Positions 1-9,821 of a DNA stretch of 64,000 nucleotides are shown here, piece by piece. The notes under the pieces are model-generated. The model searched no databases. It saw nothing but the letters and a program-made list of their open reading frames with translations, and had not been told where the DNA came from. Made by a program: the position numbers and the translations under genes. Location: NCBI RefSeq assembly GCF_018873765.1, contig NC_057925.1, forward strand, positions 4,723,568 through 4,787,567. Reading direction: 5' to 3'. Within the stretch, counting starts at the first letter, position 1. Every line of letters starts with the position of its first letter. This DNA comes from Telopea speciosissima (taxonomy: Eukaryota > Streptophyta > Magnoliopsida > Proteales > Proteaceae).

Positions 1-711
1 GAGGGCCCCTAGGTGCCTATCAAAACATGAACTTGTTTGAAAAGAGAAGGTTTGGATTTAGAATGTTAAATATGAAGGTAATAGAACAAAAAAAATAATA
101 ATAAAGACATTATAATATAAAAATCAAAATAAAAAAAGATATGTATCTAAGGATCAAAAAGAGACATTTAAGAAATATGCCAAAATGAATCTTATTAGGA
201 TCGACGGTAGTCTGTAAAACTAACTAAAATAAGACAAAAAAATTATTTGATCATACACAACGTAGAAAAGATAGCAACCATGCATGTTTTTTTACCTTTT
301 GAACTCCATTACTAATCTAAGAAACCTTCTTAACTCTAACTCATCAAACATTGCAAATGAAATGTGAAATAAGAAACAAAATTTTGTGCATTGTAAATGA
401 AAAAAGAATAATAAGAAAAACTTTGGCCATCTAAATCATAGCCAAGTAATTGGCTTTCCTGAGTCCATGTGTCCTTTCTGGTGGGAAAGATATAATTGAA
501 CCAACATTATGCAAAGACATTCAACAGAGACATGCAATGGACCTTTTGTCAACCTTGGACTGTATTTCTAGTAGCAAAGAAAAGAAAAAAACTTGCAGTA
601 TATAGCAATTTGGGCCACTTAATAAAATAGATTTACAAAATCTGAAAAAAAAATCTATTGGAATGGTCTAGTTGGAATTATGTCTGATTCAGATAATTTA
701 ATGTTAGCAAT
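1..711. other. AT-rich intergenic stretch, nothing recognised
   Basis: No coding frame with family resemblance, no RNA gene and no clear repeat could be seen. The sequence is A-rich with short homopolymer runs. Confidence 0.5.
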
Positions 712-826
712 AAAAGGGCATACCCAGTGCACAAGGCTCCCACCATTGCGGGGTCTGGGGAGGGTCATAATGTACACAGCCTTATGCTTGCTTTTGCAGA
801 GAGGCTGTTTCCAGACTCCAACCCGA
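712..826 (-). repeat. Au-type SINE, 5'-truncated
   Basis: Read on the minus strand this is the tRNA-unrelated body of the plant Au SINE: the block around GGCTGTTTCC, the CATAATGTACACAGCC block and the tail GTGCACTGGGTATGCCC. The 5' head with the A box is missing and the B box is degraded. Three further copies lie in this window (8547-8679, 10870-11027, 16327-16488), all on the minus strand. I see no clear target-site duplication. Small open frames on both strands here are by-products of the SINE. Confidence 0.75.
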
Positions 827-1837
827 TGGAGTAATCCTTCTCCCAATATGATAAGAAGAGTAGGGGAATGGGCATTGAGGACATCAATCTCGACCATACA
901 ATCAATAATTGAAATCCCAATTGAATGATCAAATGGATAAAATCCGGAACCCAAATGGCATTTCATAGAGAGTGATAGAGGAAGATTTGATAATTAAGCA
1001 ACCTTGTTTTATGAACAGTGACTGATAGTAGTAAATACCAACCTGTGAACAGAGAAAGAAATTCCGACTCACTTGAGATGTGTATTTCTAGTATGCATTA
1101 TAATAGGTGAATAAGAACAAAGCAAATTGAATCACAAACTATTTTTGAAGGAAGAGGACCACAATTACCAAAGAGGAACGAAAACAATCGTAGGCTGAGG
1201 TGTTAAAACCTAAAACCCTTCATTACTATACTATAGCTCTGGGTAAAGCGTTGGGTGTCCATGCTTGTGAGCCTAAACCAACCATACTTAACCTAACAAT
1301 AGGAAATGCATTAAAAGAGCTCTTTTTTCCTTTTCTGGGAAGCAATAAGGGAAACCCCTTTGTTGTTATAAACAGAAAATAACAGTAAGCACAAGAAATC
1401 AATATTTCTAATTGAGCTACAAATTCAAACTGAAAAAACAAAAATCTTCCACTAACACATATAATCATTCACTTTTCCTACAATCTACCACTGCTTTTAT
1501 CATAAAGGATTCTCAAACTAAAAGCCCTTAAACTAAAACAGGTTGAGAGAGAGAGGAGGTGAACCTGGCCAAAGTGGGCGTGAAGGAGACTAGAACAGGT
1601 TGAGGGAGAACAGTTTTAGACGTGCGATGAATGATGAAACAGGATGAAAGAGGACCCTTTCACAGGTTGAAGGAGGCTTAATGGAGAGTGTATGCGAAAG
1701 TAGAGAGATAACCGAGTTACGGAATTTAGAAATTTGGTGTCCGGAAGCGATTAGGATTAGGATAGACACACTGACAAAATAATCTAGTAATATAGAGAAG
1801 GGTAAGAGAATAACTCACCTGGATCTTTATCCCCTCC
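827..1837. other. intergenic stretch, nothing recognised
   Basis: AT-rich with a short purine-rich patch (GAGAGAGAGAGG near 1546). No gene or named repeat was recognised. Confidence 0.45.
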
Positions 1838-1840
1838 AGT

Positions 1841-2068
1841 TCCCGAAAAGAGCTCCCATCCTGCAGTGGCGGGAGTCTAGAGCGTCCAGCTCAGCCCAGC
1901 AAAAACCCCCCAAAAACAGGGGGTGGGGTGGTCATTTCACATGTGGGGCTCAGGTGGGACCCTCTTGTGAAATGACCACCCTACCCTTTGTTTTTGCTGT
2001 GGTTTTGCTGGGCTGGACGCTCCAGCTCCCGCCACTGCAGGACAGGAGCTTTTTCCCCAATTCCCTGC
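1841..2068. repeat. fold-back (hairpin) MITE
   Basis: The two halves are imperfect reverse complements of each other for roughly 95 bp. The left arm contains CTGCAGTGGCGGGAG, CCAGCTCAGCCCAGCAAAA and GGGTGGTCATTTCAC; the right arm contains the complements GTGAAATGACCACCC, TTTTGCTGGGCTGG and CTCCCGCCACTGCAG. The centre is a short GC-rich loop. A convincing target-site duplication was not found, so the superfamily is open. Confidence 0.7.
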
Positions 2069-2072
2069 CCGT

Positions 2073-2298
2073 CATGGTTCGTGATCTCAGTATCAGCTGA
2101 ATCGGATTGCAATCGATCGATACGAATCGGGATCGCCCAAACTCGGGCAAATATAACACTTTTGTCCCTGTATTTTTATTAGAAAAATTATTTTTTTACA
2201 TTTTACCCCTATCCGTACAGCTGTATCAGATCGGTCTCGATCGATACCGATCCAATCTGGCCAAAATCGGTCAATCCAATCCAATACCTCAAGCCATG
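2073..2298. mobile_element. hAT-type MITE with 8-bp TSD
   Basis: The element starts CATGGTTCG and ends CAAGCCATG, a short inverted terminal repeat of the CA...TG kind typical of hAT elements. It is flanked by near-identical 8-bp repeats, CTGCCCGT at 2065-2072 and CTGCCCGC at 2299-2306. The interior is rich in GATCGATACCGAT-like words. No coding capacity. The same style of element recurs at 2694-2949, 8855-9329 and 11885-12680. Confidence 0.72.
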
Positions 2299-2307
2299 CT
2301 GCCCGCC

Positions 2308-2448
2308 CAGTTCCCTAGTCCCCTAACAAGGAGCGCAATGACCACCCTACCTCTGCCCAAACACTTTGTCTGGGTGGGGTCCACCCCTCCCTTATTAGAG
2401 AGGGAGTGGGGAATTGGGCTGGGCTGGGCGGAGCCGAGCAGGGAACTA
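2308..2448. repeat. short fold-back MITE-like repeat
   Basis: Begins CAGTTCCCTAG and ends GAGCAGGGAACTA, an imperfect inverted pair. It carries the GACCACCC word shared with the hairpin at 1841-2068, so the two may be related. It abuts the hAT MITE. No target-site duplication seen. Confidence 0.4.
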
Positions 2449-2693
2449 GAGGAAATAATTTTCCCACTTGCACCAGATATAAGGCTGTGCAAAATTACCA
2501 CTCATGCTGGTACCGGTGCAACACGACCAGGTAGCAATCTCTTAGCCTACATGTTACATATATACTAGTCATTAGTCAAGAGACTTAGGATTGTGGGTGT
2601 ACAAGAGTGATTTGGTAGTTGATCCAGACTCAATTTGAGTTTGGAATTCGGATCCAACCAAACAGAATCTTCACCCTATTTGACACAAGGATC

Positions 2694-2949
2694 CATGGTT
2701 TTAGTGCACGGTATCGGATCAGGTATCTATCACCTTCAAAACCAATAAGATATCGATACGTTATTAGTACAGATTGATTGTATCAAACTTTACCCCTGAT
2801 TTTCCTTAAAAAATGGGTTTTTTTAGTATTTTACTCATTAGCTGTACCATTTCACTAAGACGGTATCGCCCAGGCATCGATATCAGTCACCTTCAAAACT
2901 AAACAGTATCGCCATATTAGATGATCTGATACCAATACCTCAAACCATA
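2694..2949. mobile_element. hAT-like MITE, diverged
   Basis: Starts CATGGTTTTAG and ends CTCAAACCATA, an imperfect terminal inverted pair of the same style as the element at 2073-2298, with similar GGTATCG/CGATACC-rich arms and an AT-rich centre. The expected 8-bp duplication is not clear. Confidence 0.5.
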
Positions 2950-2968
2950 TAGGAATGAGTTTAGATTT

Positions 2969-3098
2969 GCTACCTACATGGGGACGGGTGAGGACTGATC
3001 TGAACCCTCCATGGGGGTGCGGGACCCACCTCTAGGGTGTGGGACCCATGCCCCATGGAGGGATCAGATCTGTCCCCACCCGTCTCCATGTGGGTAGC
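2969..3098. repeat. hairpin MITE
   Basis: A near-palindrome. The left arm GCTACCTACATGGGGACGGG is mirrored by CCCGTCTCCATGTGGGTAGC at the right end, and GGGACCCA is mirrored by TGGGACCC across the centre. Related tails (AGCTGATCCAGA) occur at about 2620 and 3197, so it is probably nested in an older element. Confidence 0.65.
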
Positions 3099-3299
3099 TG
3101 ATCCAGATTCATAGGAATTAAAGGTACCAGAGGTATCAGAGGTATGCAGATTCTGTTTGGTTGACTCTCACCATGTGGGGTAGGACAACATGTTAGTAGC
3201 TGATCCAGACTCGATTTGGTAATGTTACACTTTGCATGGTGGCAGCTCTGTTAGTCCGTTATCCATCTTCTGTCCCTATTCCCTATAATAAACGATTTT

Positions 3300-3775
3300 A
3301 TTTTTTTTTTTGAAAAAAAATTTATTGATAACCCCCTCGAGAAAAGAAACTAAACACCTCTCATACATTAGCAAGGAAGATAAAACACAATCATTCACAA
3401 TTAAAGAGATTCGCCAAGGAATGGATTGAGACTGGTAATCACCATAAGATTGTCACTCTCTATACAAACATTTCGCAAACCTTGGCTTAATTACAATCAT
3501 TAAGATGGCTTTGCGAATTGCTAAGGCCTTTGCTACACATACATAAGTCGAACCCAATCCTTCCAAGAAGTAGAATAATACTTGGTTGAAACTGTATCAA
3601 CATATACTCCACCAACTCCTGTTAGACCCAGGTTTCCTTTACTGGCCTCATCTACATTGATTTTGGCAATACCTTCTAAGTCGTCCTTAATCTCAACGAT
3701 GACTGTGTACATCTGTCGAAATTTGAAGTTTGTCATCTTCCGCTCACCCATGCATTAATAGATTTATGAAATATC
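3300..3775 (-). mobile_element. L1-type LINE fragment, RNase H region and poly-A tail
   Basis: On the minus strand the sequence encodes KINVDEASKGNLGLTGVGGV, the start of the RNase H-like domain found at the end of plant L1 LINEs (usual form K.NVDGASKGNPG..G.GG). Downstream the frame is interrupted by stop codons, and the fragment ends in a poly-A tail, seen as the T run at about 3300-3313. It is a 5'-truncated, decayed insertion with no function expected. Confidence 0.7.
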
Positions 3776-3831
3776 ATATCGTCACAACAGTAGATCATAA
3801 AGTTGATGAGGGTCTTCTTCATTATGGAAGC

Positions 3832-4165
3832 TGTTATGATTAGTATACTTAGAAGAATATATCCCTTAGAAATAATCAAGGTTGTGATAGGGTAAGAGTA
3901 GTACTTAATCTATAAATGTTATATTGGGATTAGATTAACTAGATTTAATTAAGTGGGTTGATAATTAGTTAACTAGGGTTGGGGTGTATTGCCCTATAAA
4001 AGGGAGTTTCATTGTATTCATGGGTATGAAAAGATATAACCCTGTTAATTAAATCTAGCTAATCTAATCCCAATATAACATTTATAGATGAAGTACTACT
4101 CTTACCCTATCACAACCCTGATTATTTCTAAGGGACATATTCTTCTAAGTATACTAATCATAACA
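3832..4165. mobile_element. LTR-like fold-back element with 5-bp TSD
   Basis: The 334-bp element starts TGTTATG, ends CATAACA and is flanked by a perfect 5-bp duplication GAAGC (3827-3831 and 4166-4170), as an LTR-retroelement end would be. Unusually, about 120 bp at each end are inverted copies of each other with only a handful of mismatches. The roughly 90-bp centre holds a TATA-like CCTATAAAAGGGAG, as in a Copia LTR promoter. The fossil therefore looks like a solo LTR whose second half is an inverted copy of the first. No coding capacity. Confidence 0.7.
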
Positions 4166-4170
4166 GAAGC

Positions 4171-5424
4171 CCATCCATCACATATAATAGTAACACCATT
4201 TCTGGCCCAAATCGGCCAAAGGGAGCCGAATAATGCAAACAAAGTTGTTTGTCGATTTTTATTGGGTTTGGTCTGGTTTTCATCTTCTATTGGGCCATTT
4301 GGTGGGTTTTAGTTTCTACCGGTGTTTAAAAACCCAAACCCAAAACCAAACCGGTAAACATTCAGTTCATTATGATTTTTGATCGATTTGAGTTGGTCTA
4401 GTTGGTTTAGAGTCGAATTTGACACCCATGGATTAAAAAAAAAAATCTATATCTAATTAAAACACCATCTTATAGTACTGAAAGTCTGAAATACCCCTAC
4501 TAGTTAATCGTAAATTACATAAAATTAGTTAAATAATAAAAAGGGAAAAAGGTTCCCTTGTCGCCGGCCGACAGTTGCCCTCTCACACAAGGTTTTTGGA
4601 ATTTAATTTAGTTCACGATATCGGCATTAGTATCAGCCACATCGGTCAATTCCAGTAAAAAAAATCACTTGTTGACCATATCAACCGATACATATCGATG
4701 TTGTATCAATATCGGTCACTACTGATACCAATACATATCCACGATACAATACTGATACCTAACTCTATGGTCTCACATCGTCTTTCTACTGTTTTCCCTC
4801 CTACCGTGATCATGTAAGCTCTATGGGAATTGTGCCGAGATTCCCATTTGTATGGAACCCTTTAAGCTAAAAATAGAATGGAAAAAAGATCTCTACTTGG
4901 TGTTGTTTTCTACGCCTTCTCACAGGGCACCATGAGATGTCGTCACCCCCTGGGCAGATATCCAGACGAGCTCACCCATTGACGTGCTCACCCATTGGGG
5001 CAGACGCTTTTGTGGAGACCATGCAACCAAGTAGATATCTCTAATAAAAAATCACAGGGTTATATATGTAATTGCACATAGAAACTATAAACACGGTTGA
5101 TCCACTGCTTCGTGTTAAACAATCTCTTCTCCATCTGAAAGCTGAACCAGTAACATTAAATCGATCCAAGCTAAGGCTATTCGCAGGTTCTTAGTTTCTG
5201 CTCGATCTAATTGGTTGATTAAGACTAAAATCTTTATGCCTATAAATTATTTTGCTCCAACTCACCAGGTATACAACGACACTATCATAGCCTGATTTTG
5301 GGGGTTTTTGTTATCAGAGATGTGAATGAAATGGATGACCCATTAACTGAGATTGTAGCAGAAAGGAAGAGCAGCAGCAGAAGACAACCCATTACCAATC
5401 TGATCTTTGAATATTGGTTCATCC
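4171..5424. other. upstream region of the PPR gene with degraded repeats
   Basis: Around 4420 the text TTTGACACCC looks like the end of a hAT-type MITE, and 4610-4770 holds diverged GATATCGG/CGATAC words like the MITEs near 2.1-2.9 kb. The 5' leader of the PPR gene probably lies within the last 200-300 bp. No other gene was recognised. Confidence 0.4.
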
Positions 5425-7197
5425 ATGTTGATGAACTTTCTGAGAAGACTGCAACTTGTGTGGTCTATACACTCTATACCATCTTTCTTCAGTACCAACT
5501 ACCATTCCCTCCCTTACAACTACCTTTTGAACTCTTGTTCCTCTCTTACTGACCTCAAAAGAATCCATGCTCGTATTCTAGCAGATGGGTACTCCCAAAA
5601 CTTGGTTGTTGTCACAAAGCTAATCACACTGGCTTCTAATGTAGCTCCTTCCATGGCCTATGCTCGTAAACTGTTCGATGGAGTGTCTGAGAGAGACGTC
5701 TTCATGTGGAACACCCTGATCAGGGGATACACTGATTTGGGTCCATGCGAGGAAGCTTTAATTCTTTACAAAGATATGCATTCATCTGGGTTCTTGCCTG
5801 ATCACTACACTTTCCCCTTTGTGATTCGATCCTGTGCTGTTCTCTCTGCTCTGCAGGATGGGAAAGAAGTGCACTGCAATATAATAAAGAATGGTTTTGA
5901 TCTGGATGTGTTTGTTCAGAGCTCCTTGGTTACTATGTACTCCCAAAGCGGTGAGACTTTGAATGCTGAGTTGATTTTTGAAGAAATGGCTTTAAGGAAT
6001 ATAGTTTCTTGGACTGCCATGATTGCGGGTTATGTACAGAATGGTTTTTATAAGGAGGGACTGTGTGTTTTTAGGAGAATGGTCGCTTCTGGGATTCAAC
6101 CCAATGCGGTTACCCTTGTCAGTATTCTTCCTGCTTGTGCAGGGTTGGAAACCTTGAATTTAGGAAAATTGATTCACGGTTATGGGATTAAATTGGGTGT
6201 GGATTCTGATATCTCATTGGTGAATTCTTTGATTGCCTTATATGGTAAGTGTAGAAACATCAAGATAGCTCGGTCATTGTTTGATCAGATGGTGACCAGG
6301 AACTCGGTATCATGGAATGCCATGATTGCTGCATACGAACAAAGTGATGCTGGTGGGAAAGCAATTAAGCTCTTCTGCAGGATGCAAAATGAGAGGTTGG
6401 AATTTGATTACATCACGTTGGTCAGTGTGATTTCCGCTTGTGCTAGTTTGGGAGCATTGAACACGGGACGATGGGTACATGAACTTGTCTCTAGAAAAGG
6501 ACTTGAAACTAATGCTTCAATAGCAAATGCGCTTATAGACATGTATGCCAAATGTGGAAGCATAGATTTAGCCAAAAATGTTTTTGAGATATTGCCACAA
6601 AGAAGTGTTATATCTTGGACTGCCTTGATTGGGGCTTGTGCAGCTCATGGGCATGGAGTATATGCGTTGGAGCTCTTCCAAAAAATGCAAGAGGAGGGGG
6701 TGAAACCAAATACATTCACTTTCACTGCTGTCTTAACTGCTTGTAGGCATTCCGGTCTTGTAGAAGAAGGGAGAAGGTATTTTGACAGCATGAGCAGAGA
6801 CTACTCTATAATGCCTGGTGTAGAGCATTGCTCATGTATTGTAGATCTTCTTGGTCGAGCTGGTCGGCTAATAGAAGCTTATGAATTCATCAAGATGATG
6901 CCAGTGGAACCAGATGTTGGTGTCTGGGGGGCTTTGCTTGGTGCTTGCAGAATCCATTGGAACCTTGAGCTGGCTGAGCGTGTTGCTATGCATCTGTTCC
7001 AATTAGACCCTCAAACTGTCACATACTATGTGCTTATGTCAAACATCTATGCAGAAGCCGGCAGATGGGAAGATGTAGCAAGGATGAGACTGCTGATGAA
7101 AGAAAGAGAGTTGAAAAAGATACCTGGCTGCAGTTTTGTAGAGATAAATAGGAGGTTCCATACATTTCTATCAGGACCAAAATCGCGTACTTCATGA
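5425..7197 (+). CDS. PLS-class pentatricopeptide repeat protein with E-type end
   Basis: An intronless frame of 590 residues from the first ATG (5425). An in-frame TGA at 5401-5403 lies just upstream, so no longer start is possible; a second ATG at 5431 is an alternative. The basic, Ser-rich N-terminus (MLMNFLRRLQLVW...) suggests a mitochondrial or plastid targeting peptide. From about residue 70 on, tandem PPR motifs of P, L and S type can be read: VFMWNTLIRGY, IVSWTAMIAGYVQNG, SVSWNAMIAAYEQ, SVISWTALIGACAAHG, IANALIDMYAKCGSIDLA. The C-terminus (PGVEHCSCIVDLLGRAGRL... VWGALLGACR... YYVLMSNIYAEAGRWEDVA... KKIPGCSFVEI) is the E/E+ region. The protein stops soon after FHTFLSG, before any DYW deaminase. 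The family binds organelle RNA sequence-specifically for editing, splicing or processing; the target here is unknown. Confidence 0.93.
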   Translation: MLMNFLRRLQLVWSIHSIPSFFSTNYHSLPYNYLLNSCSSLTDLKRIHARILADGYSQNLVVVTKLITLASNVAPSMAYARKLFDGVSERDVFMWNTLIRGYTDLGPCEEALILYKDMHSSGFLPDHYTFPFVIRSCAVLSALQDGKEVHCNIIKNGFDLDVFVQSSLVTMYSQSGETLNAELIFEEMALRNIVSWTAMIAGYVQNGFYKEGLCVFRRMVASGIQPNAVTLVSILPACAGLETLNLGKLIHGYGIKLGVDSDISLVNSLIALYGKCRNIKIARSLFDQMVTRNSVSWNAMIAAYEQSDAGGKAIKLFCRMQNERLEFDYITLVSVISACASLGALNTGRWVHELVSRKGLETNASIANALIDMYAKCGSIDLAKNVFEILPQRSVISWTALIGACAAHGHGVYALELFQKMQEEGVKPNTFTFTAVLTACRHSGLVEEGRRYFDSMSRDYSIMPGVEHCSCIVDLLGRAGRLIEAYEFIKMMPVEPDVGVWGALLGACRIHWNLELAERVAMHLFQLDPQTVTYYVLMSNIYAEAGRWEDVARMRLLMKERELKKIPGCSFVEINRRFHTFLSGPKSRTS

Positions 7198-8235
7198 GAA
7201 AGCTCAAAAGTAAATGTAACGATCTACACGAAGTTCAACACAAAATACTTTGCAACAGGGCATTGTTTGTTGTCAAACTCATTAACTAGTCAATAGAAGT
7301 CTAGAATTCTTTGCTGAGCTTGAATAACTCTAGCTGCTCTCCTGGTGGGAATTCGAGGAGGGTTTTTTTTTTTTTCAATAGAAGTCACTTGTATATTACA
7401 ATGGTAGAGACACCAGAATAGCTATAAGAAATGAAGAAGACGCCAAGATGGATTGTAGTAATCTGGGGTCAGAAGAAAGAACCAGTAAACATGGAACATG
7501 GATTAATGTAGAGGGACAAGATGCACATTGATAATGGAGCTTCACCTCAAAGTGAAACTTGCACAAAATGACTGTTTTTGCTTAATGTTTCACTACCTTT
7601 CACTGTATGGAGTTTGAAGGGAAAAAACTTCATTTGTAGACCAGATGGTCAGCATAAGGGACCTCTCTCTCTCTCAATTTTTTTTTCCCATTTTTTACCA
7701 TGAAGCAAAATAATGATCTCTTTTCTTTTAATTCATTTTGTTCCTTTTAAAGATTTAAGCTTGGTGAATACAGAATCATATTTATGTGAAGCAGGAGCTA
7801 GGCATAGACTGCAAAAGTTGCAGCTCAAATTTGCAATGGTGCTTAAAGTTTAGTGTTCTTACTTAAAAATTGTCATTCATGTAATGAGCTTGATTGGATC
7901 GTGTTCATGACATGCCATGGCAGTGATGTTGTGGCATTTGCACCCAAAGATAGCAATGAGATATCATGGTTGACCAAGTACTTTGTGATTGAGGGGCTTG
8001 GAAGGAAACAAGGATCAATTTGACATTGCTGGAACTACTTTTATTTCACTTCTCATCTTTCCATCTCACTTATACCATCCAATTCTGAGTTTGAGTTTCC
8101 TGGGCGTGTTAGCTGTTGTATTTCAAACTTTTTCTCCTCCCAAGTCCCAACACATCCCCCACCCAAAAAAAAAAAAAAACTCAAGAACATAAATTTAGGA
8201 TCGATTTTCCCTTAATCAATGGTGAAAAAAGAATC
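7198..8235. other. 3' flank of the PPR gene, nothing further recognised
   Basis: Holds T-rich tracts, a short CT repeat near 7660 and an A-run at about 8166. No coding region or named repeat was recognised. Confidence 0.4.
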
Positions 8236-8239
8236 TCTT

Positions 8240-8845
8240 AATCCACAGGATCTGACCCTCTAATTGAACTAAGAAAGGATATTTTGGAACTTCAACAATA
8301 AGAGAGTTAATCAAGGCATCAAATCATTTGAATAAAGAGGTTCTCTCTAAGTGAAGGAAAACTTTCACCTAAATTTATGTTGTGAAAATTTTCAATTTTG
8401 AAGATTCTATATTGCAGATTCAACTAACCTATCGATATGTTTGAGTTGGTTAACTGGCTGTCGTATTATATACTGGCATGAGTACCTAAGAAGAGTGAAA
8501 CACCAATTGTAGGAAGTTCTACGGGATCTGACCCTCTGATTAGACTAAAGGGGTGTATCCAATGCACAAGGCTCCTACCCCCTGCAGGGTTTGGGGAGGG
8601 CCATAATGTACTCAGCCTTACCCTGCTTTTGCAAAGAGACTGTTTCCAGGCTTGAACCCGTGACCAGTTGGTCACAATGGACCCTCTGATTAGACTGATA
8701 AAGGATATTTTGAGCCTTCGTCAATACGGGATGAGAGTTAATGATAACATTTACTATTTTAGAAATCCAAACATAACGTCAAATCACCTTGGATTGAGTG
8801 ATTCTCTCTTCACTTCGGAAGATGGAAAATTTTTTCCCATTACAT
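8240..8845. repeat. direct duplication of about 150 bp, second copy split by a SINE
   Basis: A block beginning GGATCTGACCCTCTAATTG near 8249, with AAAGGATATTTTGG and GAGAGTTAAT, recurs from 8523 with the same order of words (GACCCTCTGATTAGACT, AAAGGATATTTTG, GAGAGTTAAT, GATTCTCTCT). The second copy is interrupted by the SINE at 8547-8679. The nature of the unit is unknown. Confidence 0.6.
8547..8679 (-). repeat. Au-type SINE, 5'-truncated, 17-bp TSD
   Basis: On the minus strand it reads from the B-box region (GGTTCAAGCC) through AAACAGTCTC, GTACATTATGGCCC and GCCTTGTGCATTGG, the Au SINE body. The flanks are a perfect 17-bp duplication, GACCCTCTGATTAGACT at 8530-8546 and 8680-8696, which is strong evidence for retroposition. 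The A-box head is missing, so this copy was truncated on insertion. Confidence 0.88.
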
Positions 8846-8854
8846 AGTTGAAAG

Positions 8855-9329
8855 CAAGGTTTAAAATCTCATATCATCTCGTCATTTTGGACTGGTCGAG
8901 ATTTCCAAAATATCCAAAATATACCGAAATTTCATCGAAATATGGTATTTTTTCAGCCATATTTTGACACTCCATCTCGATGGGATTTTGGCCAAATTAA
9001 GGCTTGATACTTCATGTACATCCTTATTGAAGCTAAATAAACATTAAAACCTTCATATTGCAAAAAAATGAACTCAAAATGATGTTTTAGGTTTACACCC
9101 TTGATTGACAATATAAAATCAGACCCTGATGTATAAATAGTTAAATACAAATTATTTTAACAAAATATATCAAAATTTCACAAAATTTTGACACAATATA
9201 CCAAAATTTACCGAAATATTCTAAAATTTGAACATTTTTTTATTTCGGAAGCCCATCTCGTCTCGGTAATGTCAAAATTACTGAAATATGCCAAAATTTT
9301 AACGATATATCGCAAAATTTTGAACCATG
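8855..9329. mobile_element. hAT-type MITE, 475 bp, 8-bp TSD
   Basis: Starts CAAGGTTTAAAATC and ends ATTTTGAACCATG, imperfect inverted termini of the CA...TG type. It is flanked by a perfect 8-bp duplication GTTGAAAG at 8847-8854 and 9330-9337. The interior is AT-rich with many AAAATTTCGAAAT-like words. There is no transposase coding, so it is non-autonomous. Confidence 0.8.
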
Positions 9330-9821
9330 GTTGAAAGTACTGATAGATGGTACAACTGATGATGAATTTGAATACATAACAACCAAAAGAAGATTCAGAA
9401 TCATATGATTTGATTCCAAGGGCAACCAAAAGCAGCCTTTTTGTAAACAGTATAATTTGAAGAGGCCTCACCATATACTGGGGCAAAAAAAATACTCAGC
9501 ATGTATATGCAAATGCTCCACTCAACTGAGATCGGATACATTGTTAATCAAGGAAGGAAAATTTATTCCAATTTATAGAAGAATTGGCTCCAGCAAATCA
9601 GACTGTTTAATGTTTTTTAGTGCTCAAACCTTACAATGAAGAATACGATTCAAAAGCTACATTGATATACAGAACTAAAACATGTGCTTCTCTCCCCCAT
9701 GGGATCTTCCATTTTGTAAATTTTTAACCTACTTGTGGCACACCAGACTTGCCTCTCAAACATTAGTGAAGCACAAAAGGAATGAAGAGATATTAGTGGT
9801 GTACAACTAAACACCAAGAAG

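Noticed and set aside
655-966. Two overlapping frames on opposite strands
   Set aside because: Both are read through the Au SINE and show its conserved text, not protein conservation.
5407-5424. Six-codon upstream extension of the PPR protein
   Set aside because: It would start with TTG; the first ATG is at 5425 with a stop just upstream.
5298-5552. 84-codon frame overlapping the start of the PPR gene
   Set aside because: It begins with TTG rather than ATG, has no family resemblance, and overlaps the well-supported PPR frame.
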